Assembly: GCA_031769625.1 (NCBI GenBank)
Contig: JAUIMM010000040.1
Location: forward strand, 16,443,501-16,507,500
DNA: 64,000 bases
Direction of reading: 5' to 3'
Origin: Taudactylus pleione
Lineage: Eukaryota; Chordata; Amphibia; Anura; Myobatrachidae
A program made the position numbers and the translations under genes. Positions 44,801 to 55,785 of this stretch are shown here, piece after piece; position 1 is the stretch's first letter; each line of letters begins with the position of its first letter. The notes beneath the pieces were generated by a model, which did not search any database, was not told where the DNA came from, and was given only the letters and a program-made list of their open reading frames with translations.

Positions 44801-45282
44801 GGCCCTGATTCAGAGCAAGCGGCCCGATGTTTAGGCACTGCGCATACGCCGCGTCCGGCATGCGCATGCGTGAGCCCTGCCAAGCGACTGAAGTTCAGTC
44901 ACTACGGGGCTCGCAACAAGATGGGCGGCTGTCGATGGTGAGTGACAGCTCACCCTATTTTGTGGACGGGTAGGGGGGGTGGCTGGACAAACGCAAGCAT
45001 TCCCTTAGGATTGCCTGGCATTTGTAGGGAGCTCTTACTGATGTCAGTAGTGGACTTCCTGATCTATTAGAGCAGGAAGTCCACTCGGCCCTGCGGCAGC
45101 CTAGACCCTACCGTAGGATCTCGTCGCAAGGTCGATGGTCGCGATTATCGTGATGGTCTCCTGGCCGCTCACACAAGCTGTGGGTGGTCTCCCACAGCTT
45201 TGCGAGCAGCCAGAGAACAAAAAAAAAACGCCCACAATCCCAGTGTGCGGGCAGTGGCAGCGAGCGGCTCTGAATCAGGGCC
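44801..45282. mobile_element. 482-bp hairpin-chain MITE, second member
   Basis: The ends GGCCCTGATTCAGAG and CTCTGAATCAGGGCC are flanked by ACA on both sides. Interior hairpins include AGTGGACTTCCTG/CAGGAAGTCCACT, AAGCTGTGGG/CCCACAGCTT and GAGTGACAGCTCACC-type pairs. Several modules (CTGTGGGT, GATGGTCGCGA, TGACATCAGT-like, ATGCGCATGCG) parallel the 24-kb element in the opposite orientation. Confidence 0.8.
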
Positions 45283-47403
45283 ACAGTATTCATCCACACC
45301 AAAGTCTTGGCAGAATGTTTTCTTCCCACTTCTAATAAAGTTCTTAAGAGTCATGGAGGGTGCACCTTGTTAGGAAAGGTTTCTTAGGCTAGATGGAGGA
45401 ATGGAGAGTGTTACAAGCATTCAACATCACTATGATGTATTTCAAGTGGTTTGCAATCTATGTATACATGAATAGTAGGAAACATTCTACTTTCAATACT
45501 TATTTATTCCTTCATTTTTACCTTCCTATAACCTTTGTTTTTTATGTATTTACATTGCATCACTATACATAGTGTAATTGTAGATAAATATGCGTACTGT
45601 ATGTTTACTTTCATATTAGCTTTTACACTGACTTAAAATGCATATTAAGCAGTAGTTAGATGAAAGTCCACTTGCAAAACAAACTTTTTAATTGGGGATG
45701 AGATATAGTTACATTTCAATTAAATTAAGATTTAAATGTAAAATAGAGAAAGATGGCTGATATTGTATTATTTTTCTATTATATTTACAAATCTAATTAT
45801 TTCCCTGTAGATCAAATATAGATAATTGGGGACTCTATATTAAGCTTAATTCTTAAATAAAGAAACCTAAAAAGCAGAAAGAGAAAATTAAGTCTGTCCT
45901 TCTGTCTGACTACAATCTCTCTCTTTCTCTCTCTCTCTTTCTCTTTACAGTAGCTTTCGTTCTTCCACTCTAACTCATACTGTATGTTGACACCCAAACA
46001 ACAATTTTTATTTAATTCTTCATAATCATTTTTTTAAATATAGTTTTTAAGCTTTCTATGTTGGAATAGAGCATAATATACATTTTCACTCCAGCTTCCT
46101 GTATGTTTTGTAAATATGCAATCACAATCTCAGGAGCTGAACATATATACAATATATAGAAACAAATGTTGAATTATGTATTTCAGTTGTATAAATATCC
46201 CACTGTTTGATTTTCCTCTAGTACTGTTTATTTGAACCTTTTTATATTGCATTGTTGTATGTATCATTGTAATTTTCCCTGTAGGGCGTGACAGACACTT
46301 GGTGGAGACATATAAATAAAATATAATAAATAATTTCACACTCTAGAAAATATTGAGGTGTACAAAGAAATAAAGAAAAACACACCGAAGGCTCTCGAAT
46401 ACATACAATACATAAACAAATTATTGAAAAATGTGAATGAACCAAACAGCTGTTCAACGGCGTGAACTTTTAATTGCATTTGTTGTTTATATGCAGTAGC
46501 TTTTTTAAACTTTATTTGTATGCTTTTGTTTATATTTGTTATTATTAAATATTAGTATATATATATATATTGTCAGCACTGCTACAGCATTATTTATTAA
46601 TAATATTTCCTATGTTGATTATTGAATGCAGCGCTGTTCTATTTCTTCTTTATAAAATATAGAGGGCCTGATTCTGAATTAGACAGAAAGTCACTGCAAG
46701 TGTGGATGACCACTTTAGCCAGATTAACCACCTTATACTAATATCCATACAGTTTCATCCATATGTTTGCACTGCCCACTATTTTTCTGTGTGCAACACA
46801 ACTGTCATAATTCATACCAGCACTTACACCAGACCATGCAGGGCCCAAAAGATCCATCAAAACAGGTGTCCCTTCACCGTACACATGCCACAAGCTAGCA
46901 TGGAAGTCTGCCTATCTGCCCATGACACTTCTAAGTGTATTCACAAGCTAGATGTCCAGTCTTCACCCAGAATCGCCCATTTCATGGATGGAGGGATGGG
47001 ACCACACACAGAGCAAACTGGATACTCTTGTATCCTCCGTAGGTGCAAGTTATGAGAGTATCGCGGACATGGCGCATGACTAATTGCAAAGTCAGATGCT
47101 TAATTGCTTACATTGGAGACCACAGTCTGATGAAGAATCTGCACCTAGAATGGGGCAAGTGCAAGTTTCAATGGTGCATTCAATGGTAGCATCTAAAGAC
47201 ACACCAAACAGGATTGTTGCATCTACAGACATACAAAGTGGACGTCTCAGTCCTTGCATATTCAGATACATGCTTGTACACCAAGGGCTGATACTAGCAT
47301 TAACATAAAGTCGCAAACACACCTACAGCAAAAGACACTAAAGTGGTCATAGCAGCATAAGTCTCAGAACCAGCCCCATAATGCAGACAAAATGACAAAC
47401 ATC
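45283..47403. other. unassigned AT-rich DNA
   Basis: It contains a CTCTTTCTCT pyrimidine tract at 45914-45952 and short (AT)n at ~46556-46570. A lone GGGCCTGATTCTGAATTAG at 46672 looks like the left end of a GGCCTGATTCAG-type MITE, but no right end was found. The frames at 46702-47308 have no motif. Confidence 0.5.
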
Positions 47404-47933
47404 CAGGGCCATCTTAATGTATAGGCATACTTGTGAGCTGCTCAAAGTGCCATGATCCTAGGTGCCTTCAAGCAGGGGCAGGCTGGGCTGAGGGGCATCT
47501 ACATGGCATGTGCGGCCACTCGCACCTTGCCTAGGACAGTCAGCTGAGGAGCAGGCAGAGAAAGATGCTCCTGAGCCACTCTGATTGTGAATTACACTCA
47601 ATCAGAGCAGACAGGCAACATTCTTTACCTGCCTTTCAGCCTGTAGCCACAGAGCCAAATTTAGGGGGTGGGAGCACAGGGGCATGATCTGTCAGACCCC
47701 CCTCCATCAGGGGGCCCCTATACTTTAATCATAGCTGCAGTGAAGAGCAGGAGTCCATAATCCTCACTTTATATCATTTTTTTTATGTTTAAACATTGAT
47801 TTGTTGAAAGTACCAATAAATCTAAAGGTTTAATATTATTAACCGTTTACCTCTGTAGTTCAATGAATGGGTGAGTAGGAGTCCCTAGTGCATTACTTTG
47901 CCCAGGGCTTACAATGCTGTTAAGACGGCCCTG
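47404..47933. mobile_element. 530-bp hAT-type MITE
   Basis: The ends CAGGGCCATCTTAA and TTAAGACGGCCCTG are inverted repeats. The flanks CAAACATC (47396-47403) and CAAACAGC (47934-47941) differ at one of eight positions, a decayed 8-bp duplication. No transposase was seen. Confidence 0.85.
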
Positions 47934-47941
47934 CAAACAGC

Positions 47942-49817
47942 ATGAAGGTGAAGGAGGGTGTGCCGCTGTCGGAATTTTGACAGGAGGCATCCAGACAGCC
48001 GGCATTACATACCGATTCCGTTTTGAAGCACTCTTTCCTCTGCATTGTAAAGTGAACAAGTGACTAATTTTATTATAACACTATCCATTTGGGGCATGAG
48101 CAAACATCATTTCCATATATCTGACCTCTCTGAATTGAACTAGATTTTTTCTTATTCTACTATTTATTACAAAGATAGGCAGAAATTCCCACTAAATTGT
48201 GTTTAATAATTAGACATATACAAATAAATGTGTACAATTTTACTATGTGCATTTTCAGTACATCCCTGATTCATTTTTACTAAAATAAAGCTGCTCAAGA
48301 TGTTCATTATTGCAGTACAAATACTACAGACTAGTCATTTGGTTTCTGCAAGCTACAGTAGCTCGAACAGCACTGTTTTATACATTTGTACATTATGAAT
48401 GAACAATGGAAACATGTACAATTCTCATTCAATCTTCATTGTTCAGGGAGAGGATAGAATGATATTTATAGTGTTCATTTGACTCCACAAGGAGATTATT
48501 AATTTATTGCCATATCCAACAAAGAACATGTTGGAAAGCTTCAGAACTGTGGACAGTTTTAACACCATTAGGGAATGTCAATTTCAGAAAGAAAATCAGG
48601 AAATTAATGTTACTGAATTTCTAGATCACTATGGTCAATACAAAGTTTTAAGCACATCCTTTGCTTGAGAATAATCTAAAATATAGTCATTTATATTTTT
48701 TATATACTTCTTTTGTTTTATTATAAGCATATAAAATCATAAATACACAGACATTTTTAACCAATCAGTTCTTATTGGCCTGGGATTAGACAATAGATCT
48801 GGCAGGGGGCACAAATCTGGCAGTCCGTAACGCCAAATGTCCGGACTGCACCACGTGGGCAGTCCCCTCATCTAGAAGGGTAGAAGCCGCCGATGCATAC
48901 ACTATATTTGAAAATATATTAAACATTTGTAAGTAACCAGACTGTTTAATTTTTTCTTAAAAAAAAACTTGTAGGGTCTTTTGGACAATGTGCAAATAAT
49001 ATCTACAATTGTGCAGATATCCTTAAACATCCTCAAAATGAAAGTAATACACAAACATATTAAACATTTCTTATCAAATGAAGTCTGATTGAGAGATCAA
49101 TACTGAAACCAATGCATGTAATTAGGAACATTAAAAGTAATACAATAATACAGTTTTAAAACAGTACATTTTAGGAAAAGGTGAAGGACAGACATAAAGT
49201 AATTATTTAAAAAAAAAAAAACCTCTAGTTTAAGTACCTAAAAATGCAAAGCTGCTCTCTACCATAACATTTACTCCATGAGATGTTTTGTTGAGAAAGT
49301 AACTGACAGATTCAAGTGAGCAAGATGTCAAGGGAGTCAGGAGTAGCAATATAATAAAGAAATGAAAATAGCATTTTTCATGAGGATGTTTCAAAAAGCA
49401 TATTGTGCACCTGAAGGTCCATTTCTATAGGTGCATTAAAAGAGAAAATCTGGTGACGTCACTATGGTGACATCAACCAGCAGAGGATAGTCCATGGAAA
49501 CACATGGAGACTTGTGTCAGGTCTGCCCTGCCTGCTATCACAATAAAATAGCTCTACAGTACTTACTTCACTGATACTTATATTTTTAGATTCTGGGGAA
49601 AAAAATATTACATTATCTTTTACTTTCCATCATATTGTAAAATTTTGAGAATAAAAAAGGAATAATATTATTTTCAATAAAGTAGATTTAGTGATTAGCA
49701 TAATTTACTACTAAATAAATTATGGATTACTAGCATATCTTAATGGTAATTCCATTATATAATAATACATTATATGATATCTAAGTATTATATTTACAGT
49801 AAGTCAACTTACAAAAA
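47942..49817. other. unassigned AT-rich DNA
   Basis: No gene or bounded repeat was recognised. Confidence 0.5.
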
Positions 49818-50335
49818 CAAATGAAATAATTATAATAAAGTCTGCGCCTGAAAATTATTTATTCAAAAACTGTTTGTTTATAATATGTAGCAATAATAGT
49901 GGAGATTCTATATGTCTAAAATGTGTGAGCTCAGGTTATAGGTATATGATATAAATGACTCTAGACAGGAAGGTTATGTATGAAACAATCCTTTAATACA
50001 AGACACAGTGCTCCAGGATAATTGTAACCTTGTAGGTAAAATCAAGGATAGAGAAATCTTCAATAAGACCTATTTCAAAAAGGATGGTGTAATGTGGGAT
50101 TGGAAGGTGAAGGGGGATGGGAGGGGGAGAGCAATATGGGCAGATAGAAATGGAGTGGGATGACTTCAGATGGTGAAGTCTCTAAAGTGAAGAGGTTCAA
50201 CTGACTGTGGGTTAGAGGGGATTTTATGTGGAGCAGTCTTGTGCTGGTAGGTGGACGTCCCTCACCTCAGGTACATACGGCCCATAGCGGTGATAGTCCA
50301 CCAGTCTCAAAATAAAGAGTCTCAAACAAATAAAT
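49818..50335 (-). repeat. Penelope terminal repeat, left copy (inverted)
   Basis: The complement of the right copy, roughly 85-90 percent identical by eye. Shared words include ACCTATAACCTGAGCTCACA and TTTTCAGGCGCAGACTTTAT on the right-copy strand. Confidence 0.88.
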
Positions 50336-50402
50336 AACCATCCTGAAGTAGTTCTCTTAAAGCATTTAGAGAACTACTTCAGGAGGGTTTTAAAACACCA
50401 AT

Positions 50403-51944
50403 TTGTTGACAACCTCCATCCCATTATATCCCATCTTCTTCTACTGTTTACCCAAAATTTATAAAGACCCAATAAAACCCCCCAGAAACCCCATAATATT
50501 GGGGATAAACTCACTTACATATAATCTATCCGAATGCATCGACAGTTTTTTTACAGACATATGTGCAAAAACAAAAGTTATACCTATGTGACACTACTGA
50601 TGTCTTAAAAATAGTAGAAGGGGCCATATGGGAACAAGATTATTGGTTATGCATGAGCAACATGACTTCTTTATATACAGTAATTGACCACCAACAAGAA
50701 GTAGAAGCAATAAAATACTATTTACAACCAGACGAGAGTATGGATATACAACAAATCCAGTTAAATGCAGATTGTATCACATTCATCTTACAACACAATT
50801 TCTTCTGGTTTGAAGATACAGTACCTACTTCAAACAGGAGACTGGCACAGCCATGGGGACTGGGTTTGCCCTGAGCTATGCCAACCTGTTTATGAGCAGG
50901 TGGGAATACCTTAGCATATGGTCTTGGCATGAGTTTGGAGCGAACCTGGTCCTATGCCATCGGTACATTGATGATGTCCTGTTCATCTGGCAGGGGGATG
51001 AATCTGGTCTATTAGAATTCCTTACACATATTAACAACTGAAACAATCTCACCTTCACAACAGAGTACAACAAGACAAACGTCATTAACTATAGGGATAT
51101 ATGTTCAAAAACATACCATAAACTGGTTGATGTGAACAGGTTTATATTGTCTAATAGTGGGCACCACGAGAATTGTGTTAAAAACATTCCCCTAGGACAG
51201 TTTAAGAGGATTAGAAGGAATTGTAGACACCTGGAAGATTACAACACACAAGGAGCCAGACTAAAACAGTAATTTATTGAGAAAGGGTATCCGGAATATC
51301 AGATACAAACAACCTTTGAACAAGTAGAAAAGGAGAACAGAGCTGACCTTCTAATCTACAAAGATAAAAACAATTTTAATCAGGGCAAATTTAAGACATT
51401 CTTTATCACACAGTACAACAGAAATCACAAACAATTAAGGAACATCATCAAAAAGCACTGGCATGTCCTATTAGAAGATGACATTCTAAACTATCTACTA
51501 CCAGCTAACCCTACAATCATATATATGAAAGCCCCTGATCTAAAGAAACATTTGGTCCACAGCTGCATCAGATGAGAGGTACCTACACAAACCACAATAA
51601 CTAACTCTACTCTGAGCACCATTTTCTTCAATTGTGGGAACTGTCAATAATGCAAATTGACCCCTACTACTATGAGAAAGATTACCTCATTCAAGTTCAA
51701 CAAAACACAAAAGGAGTACAATATTACATATCATTTTATATGTAACAGCACCGGCCTTATCTATTTACTCATTTGCTCATATGGGCTTCAATATATAGGA
51801 AGGACCACGAGAAAATTGAGAGTTAGAATTTTAGAACACATCAGAAATGTTAGTAAAGGTCGGGATACACACAATGTATCCAGACATTTTAAAGAAAAAC
51901 ACAATAAAGACCCAAATGGCATACAAGTGATAGGATACAAGTAG
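50403..51944 (+). pseudogene. Penelope RT plus GIY-YIG endonuclease, broken
   Basis: The RT parts read FFYCLPKIYKDP and TGFALSYANLFMSRWE, and the catalytic box is CHRYIDDVLFIW (~50970). The C-terminal endonuclease reads LLICSYGLQYIGRTTRKLRV, then REHI-like and VSRHFKEKH, the GIY-YIG pattern of Penelope elements (51745-51920). Frameshifts near 50570 and 50850 and stops at 51039, 51270, 51573 and 51648 inactivate it. The N-terminal region is missing. RT copies the RNA; the endonuclease opens the target (family knowledge). Confidence 0.88.
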
Positions 51945-52800
51945 TACCCACCTACTGGAGAGGGGGAGACTATACCAAAAAGATAAATAAGGAAGAACTG
52001 AAATGGATGGTTAGCCTCAAAACCATCACACCCCATGGGTTGAATCTTGATAACGAGGTAAAATCCATAATAAAAGGTTAAAAAAATCCATAAATAAGCT
52101 TATTGCATGACATGCCTATATAGATTCACTTGTATCCTCTTCCTTGATTCTTCCTATGCCCCCTATGGACAGAGATTCTTTACATATGGTATCCTTACAG
52201 CTACATGCTGCGATGTAGCTACCACACTATACTATGCCATCTACAGATCTGAACAAGTATATATGGGTTGTTGCCATCTATAGCTCAAACATTTTCTAAT
52301 TACCATACTTCATATATGGAAGGGCTCACCTCTGCTAAAAGTATGAATCACACATGTAGGTACTCCAATCCAGAAGGGCTCATTGTTCCACAAACTGCCC
52401 CTCTTCCCCTTCCCCTGGTACTTTCCATTCATACAGTTATAATTCTACAATAATTACAGCCAATTCACCAACCAATAATTACAACTATTTCACCTGTCAC
52501 TTCCCTTGTACTACACATAACACACAGGAGCCCAATACACCCGTCATGTTGCAATTTAACCAGGAACGGCCGGACCAGTCTGATAAACCCCTGTGACTTT
52601 GAAAGCAACTTAGCAATGGCTAGGCCAATAGTGGACAAGGAGGACTCTTCCTATCCTGACCTTGACTACACACACCATGCAAGAGTTTGACATACCCCTG
52701 ATATGGTGTGAGTAACCTAGCAACGACCGGGCCAATAGCGGACGTCACTAATCCAGACCATATATATCCATGACCTAAAATGGCTGCCATTCAGCCAATC

Positions 52801-52832
52801 CCTGTGAAAAGCCGACAAGGCCGACACACGTT
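52801..52832 (+). ncRNA. degenerate hammerhead-like motif in Penelope 3' region
   Basis: CCTGTGAAAAGCCGACAAGG followed by CCGACACACGTTG resembles CTGATGA-A-GCC...GGC-GAAAC-ACGTTG after a few changes. Penelope terminal regions are known to carry hammerhead ribozymes. This copy lacks several core bases and is probably inactive. Confidence 0.4.
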
Positions 52833-53128
52833 GCAGTTCATTTACCCTTTCCACTCATCACTACAATACCAAAGGACAGATCTACCATCAAGTCTCCTTG
52901 CCGCCTGGTCACCCAGGTGAGTTGAGCATGCAGGGCACCTTTGGAACCCACTCCATCTAGACCGCGACCTCGCAATAGGAGACGCGGGCACACAAAGGTA
53001 AGTATTCTACGGGGACCACACTGGCGAGTGGCCATACATGCCCACCTGAATACGGTCCGGACTAACAAAGGAGACCAGAAGACAGAAGACAAAGGAATCA
53101 GGACACAGGTGAGGCCTCACCGGGACTA

Positions 53129-53633
53129 TTATTTGTTTGAGACTCTTTAATTTAAGACTGCTGCACTTTCACCGCTATGGCCCGTATGTACTGGAGGTGA
53201 GGGACGCCCACCCACTGGCACAAGACTGCTCCATATAAAATCCCCCCTATCCCACTGTCAGTGGAACCCCTTCACTTTAGAGAATTTCCACTGAAGTCAT
53301 CCCACTCCAATTCTATCTGCCCATATTGCTCCGACCCACTCTACCTTCCAATCCCACATTATACTATCCTATGTGAAATACGTCTCATTGGAGATTTCTC
53401 TGTCCTTGATTTTACCTACAAGGCTAAAATAATCCTGGAGCACTTTGTCTCATATTAAAGGATTGTTTCATTCATAACCTTCCTGTCTAGAGTAATTTAT
53501 ATCATATACCTATAACCTGAGCTCACACATTTTAGACATATAGAATCTGCACTAATATTGCTACATATTATAGACACACAGTCTTTGAGTAAATGCTTTT
53601 CAGGCGCAGACTTTATTATATTTATTTAATTTG
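53129..53633 (+). repeat. Penelope terminal repeat, right copy
   Basis: Begins TTATTTGTTTGAGACTC and ends ATTTATTTAATTTG. It is the inverted counterpart of 49818-50335. Confidence 0.88.
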
Positions 53634-54420
53634 CTTTCTAACAAGCCAGGAACATCACTTTTTAGTCTGCAGCCACCCTGCAGTGAGCACAAAAACAAAT
53701 GTCTGTAATAAATAGTCCATAGCAAACAAACAGTTGCTGAAAGTTTCTCCATTACCATAGAATATGCAGGGTTAATATTTCCCCCTGGAGATGGGTCTAA
53801 TTTTCAGAATGCAGATTTTGACTGTGGTTTTTGTTTTGGAAATTGAAACCTCAAATCAGTTTTAGCACACCTAAAATGCATGTGGTTTAGGCTAATGAGT
53901 TAATTCCAGTAGAACAGCCCACTTAATAAAGCATTTATATGTGCGACTGTAGGCTGATTCTGCTCCTTTGTTATAGTGCACTAATAAAAGCTGGGAGCCA
54001 GAAGTGTTCATTGGGATTTAAGCACTAGTGCACGCAGGGGGGGTTTCTGAGTACCCAGAAACCCCCCCTCCGGGCCAAAAAAATTGTATTTTTTACAGAC
54101 AGCCAGACCCGGCAGCTGCTGCAATATGTATTTGCCGGGCGCCCGCTGTGATGTATATCAGCGGTGCACCTGGCTTAGTCCTGACTGCTGGGAAGGTTGT
54201 TTATAGATCCCCTTTCCGTAGGTACATCTACGGAAGGGGATCTATCCACAACCCTTCTGTGCGCTCCGCCTCCCCCGGCTCCCACTTGTCTCTCCAGTGA
54301 CCTCTCCCACAGTGCTGACGAGGGATGGAGGAGCAGTTGGGCGCGGCGCGGGAAGGCGGCACGGCACTGAGTGGCTCAAACGCTGAAGAATCAGGTCAGG
54401 TCACTCTTGTTAGTGTTGGC
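53634..54420. other. unassigned DNA with GC-rich hairpins
   Basis: Two clear hairpins: GGGGGTTTCTG/CAGAAACCCCC around 54040-54068 and GATCCCCTTTCCGTAG/CTACGGAAGGGGATC around 54207-54243. They probably belong to one dispersed repeat of unknown type. No gene was seen. Confidence 0.55.
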
Positions 54421-54834
54421 CAGGGTAGGTGGTATGTGTGTTGTATGCGTGTGTGTTGTATGTGTTTGTGTGTGTGTGATGTATGTATGTGTGTGTGACA
54501 TTGTAGTCCTGGGGAGGAAGGAGGGGAGAGTGTTTGGGATGTATGTGTGTGAGATATAGGAGTCCCAGGGAAAGGGGAGGATCATCACGGCCACCCAAGC
54601 AGCAGCAGCCTGGCAACAAGGTTGTGTGTAAGTATGCTATGTCTATGTATATTGTGTGTGTGTGTTTGTTGTGTGTACGTGTATGTTTTGTGTGTATGTT
54701 GTGAGTGTATGTTTTGTGTGTGTGTGTGTGTTGTGTGTGTATGTTGTGTATGTTTTGTGTGTGTGTGTGTATGTTGTGTGTGTATATGTTGTGTGTGCTG
54801 CGTATGTCTCACTATATATATATATATATATATA
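54421..54834. repeat. GT-rich microsatellite with terminal (TA)n
   Basis: Two TGTGTG/TGTATG-rich blocks (54430-54500 and 54640-54812) and (TA)n at 54813-54834. Cys/Val-rich frames on one strand and His/Thr-rich frames on the other are by-products of the repeat. Confidence 0.95.
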
Positions 54835-55735
54835 TGAAACGGAAACTCCCCCTAAAAATCCTGCGTTTGCCCCTGTTAAGACTTCCAAAGGGGTTCAAAG
54901 TTCAAAGGAGAGTGGTCTAATTAACTAAAGTATTGCATTTACTATTACTGTCTACTGTCACAACATTATCTATTGTCACACCATCGGACATTGCACCAGC
55001 CCTATGGAGGCATGGATTATCCATTTTATCATGGCCACTGGTGTAAGTGCAATTGCAGCAAAAGATGTAGTCGCTGACCTAGGCACCCTCCTGTTACCAC
55101 CCAGAAACGCCCACCAAAATTGCTTCTCTCTACATCCAATGTCATCCTGTGGCTCTCGATGGTAACCATCTGGACGCATACACAGTGCAATTCAGGTGCA
55201 TACGCAGACCTTGGCCGCTTGCATCATCATCGTAACTGTGTGCAACTCTGAATCATGCCCTGTAAAGAAGGAGTTTAGTGCATGGGGTACAGAAGTAATT
55301 TTGTTTTTTGTATTGTAGAAAAAAAAAAAATTTGCAGACAGTGAGACATTTATTTTCTTGTACTTTAGCATTTCTGTTATTACCTATGGCCATGAAACAA
55401 AGCAACATGTTTATAGTTAATTTTGGAAAAAATGGCATTATATGTGAGAGACCTGGCATAGATGAGAAACATTTTGAGGAAGCACTTGAGGAAGAACAAT
55501 TGAAACAAAAATATTCCTCCAACTTCTTCTTTATTCCACATATTACATGTGAAGAGAAACTTTCTAATATGGGGCACATTAAATATGACATCTGCTAACA
55601 GATGGAAACCTCTCTCCAGATATATATAACTCCAAAGCAGTGGTGGCACTCGCAGGACTTCAATCATCGAACTAACAGGTCAGTATGCCAATGTTTCAAT
55701 CTCTATTCAAGATTTTCCTCAGGTACCATCCATAT
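54835..55735. other. unassigned DNA
   Basis: AACTCTGAATCATGCCCTG at ~55243 resembles a MITE right end, without an obvious partner. The 96-codon frame at 55308-55598 shows no family motif. Confidence 0.4.
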
Positions 55736-55739
55736 CCAG

Positions 55740-55740
<1 letters not shown>

Positions 55741-55780
<40 letters not shown>
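55741..55780. repeat. (TA)n microsatellite left of Tc1
   Basis: About 19 TA units directly abutting the left end of the Tc1 element. Confidence 0.95.

Positions 55781-55783
<3 letters not shown>

Positions 55784-55785
<2 letters not shown>

Larger units (their letters stand above)
49818..53633 (+). mobile_element. Penelope-like retroelement with inverted terminal repeats
   Basis: A reverse transcriptase and a GIY-YIG endonuclease on the plus strand lie between two ~500-bp copies of the same terminal sequence in inverted orientation (49818-50335 and 53129-53633). Pseudo-LTRs in either orientation are an established trait of Penelope elements. At the inner edge of the left repeat a 15-bp perfect hairpin (CCTGAAGTAGTTCTC at 50342 with its complement at 50369) marks the join. 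Confidence 0.88.

Noticed and set aside
45914..45998. Pyrimidine tract plus TTTACAG as a splice acceptor of a host exon
   Set aside because: The following sequence has no open, conserved coding segment and no matching donor was found.
54622..54928. Cys/Val-rich and His/Thr-rich frames
   Set aside because: They are products of the GT/CA microsatellite.
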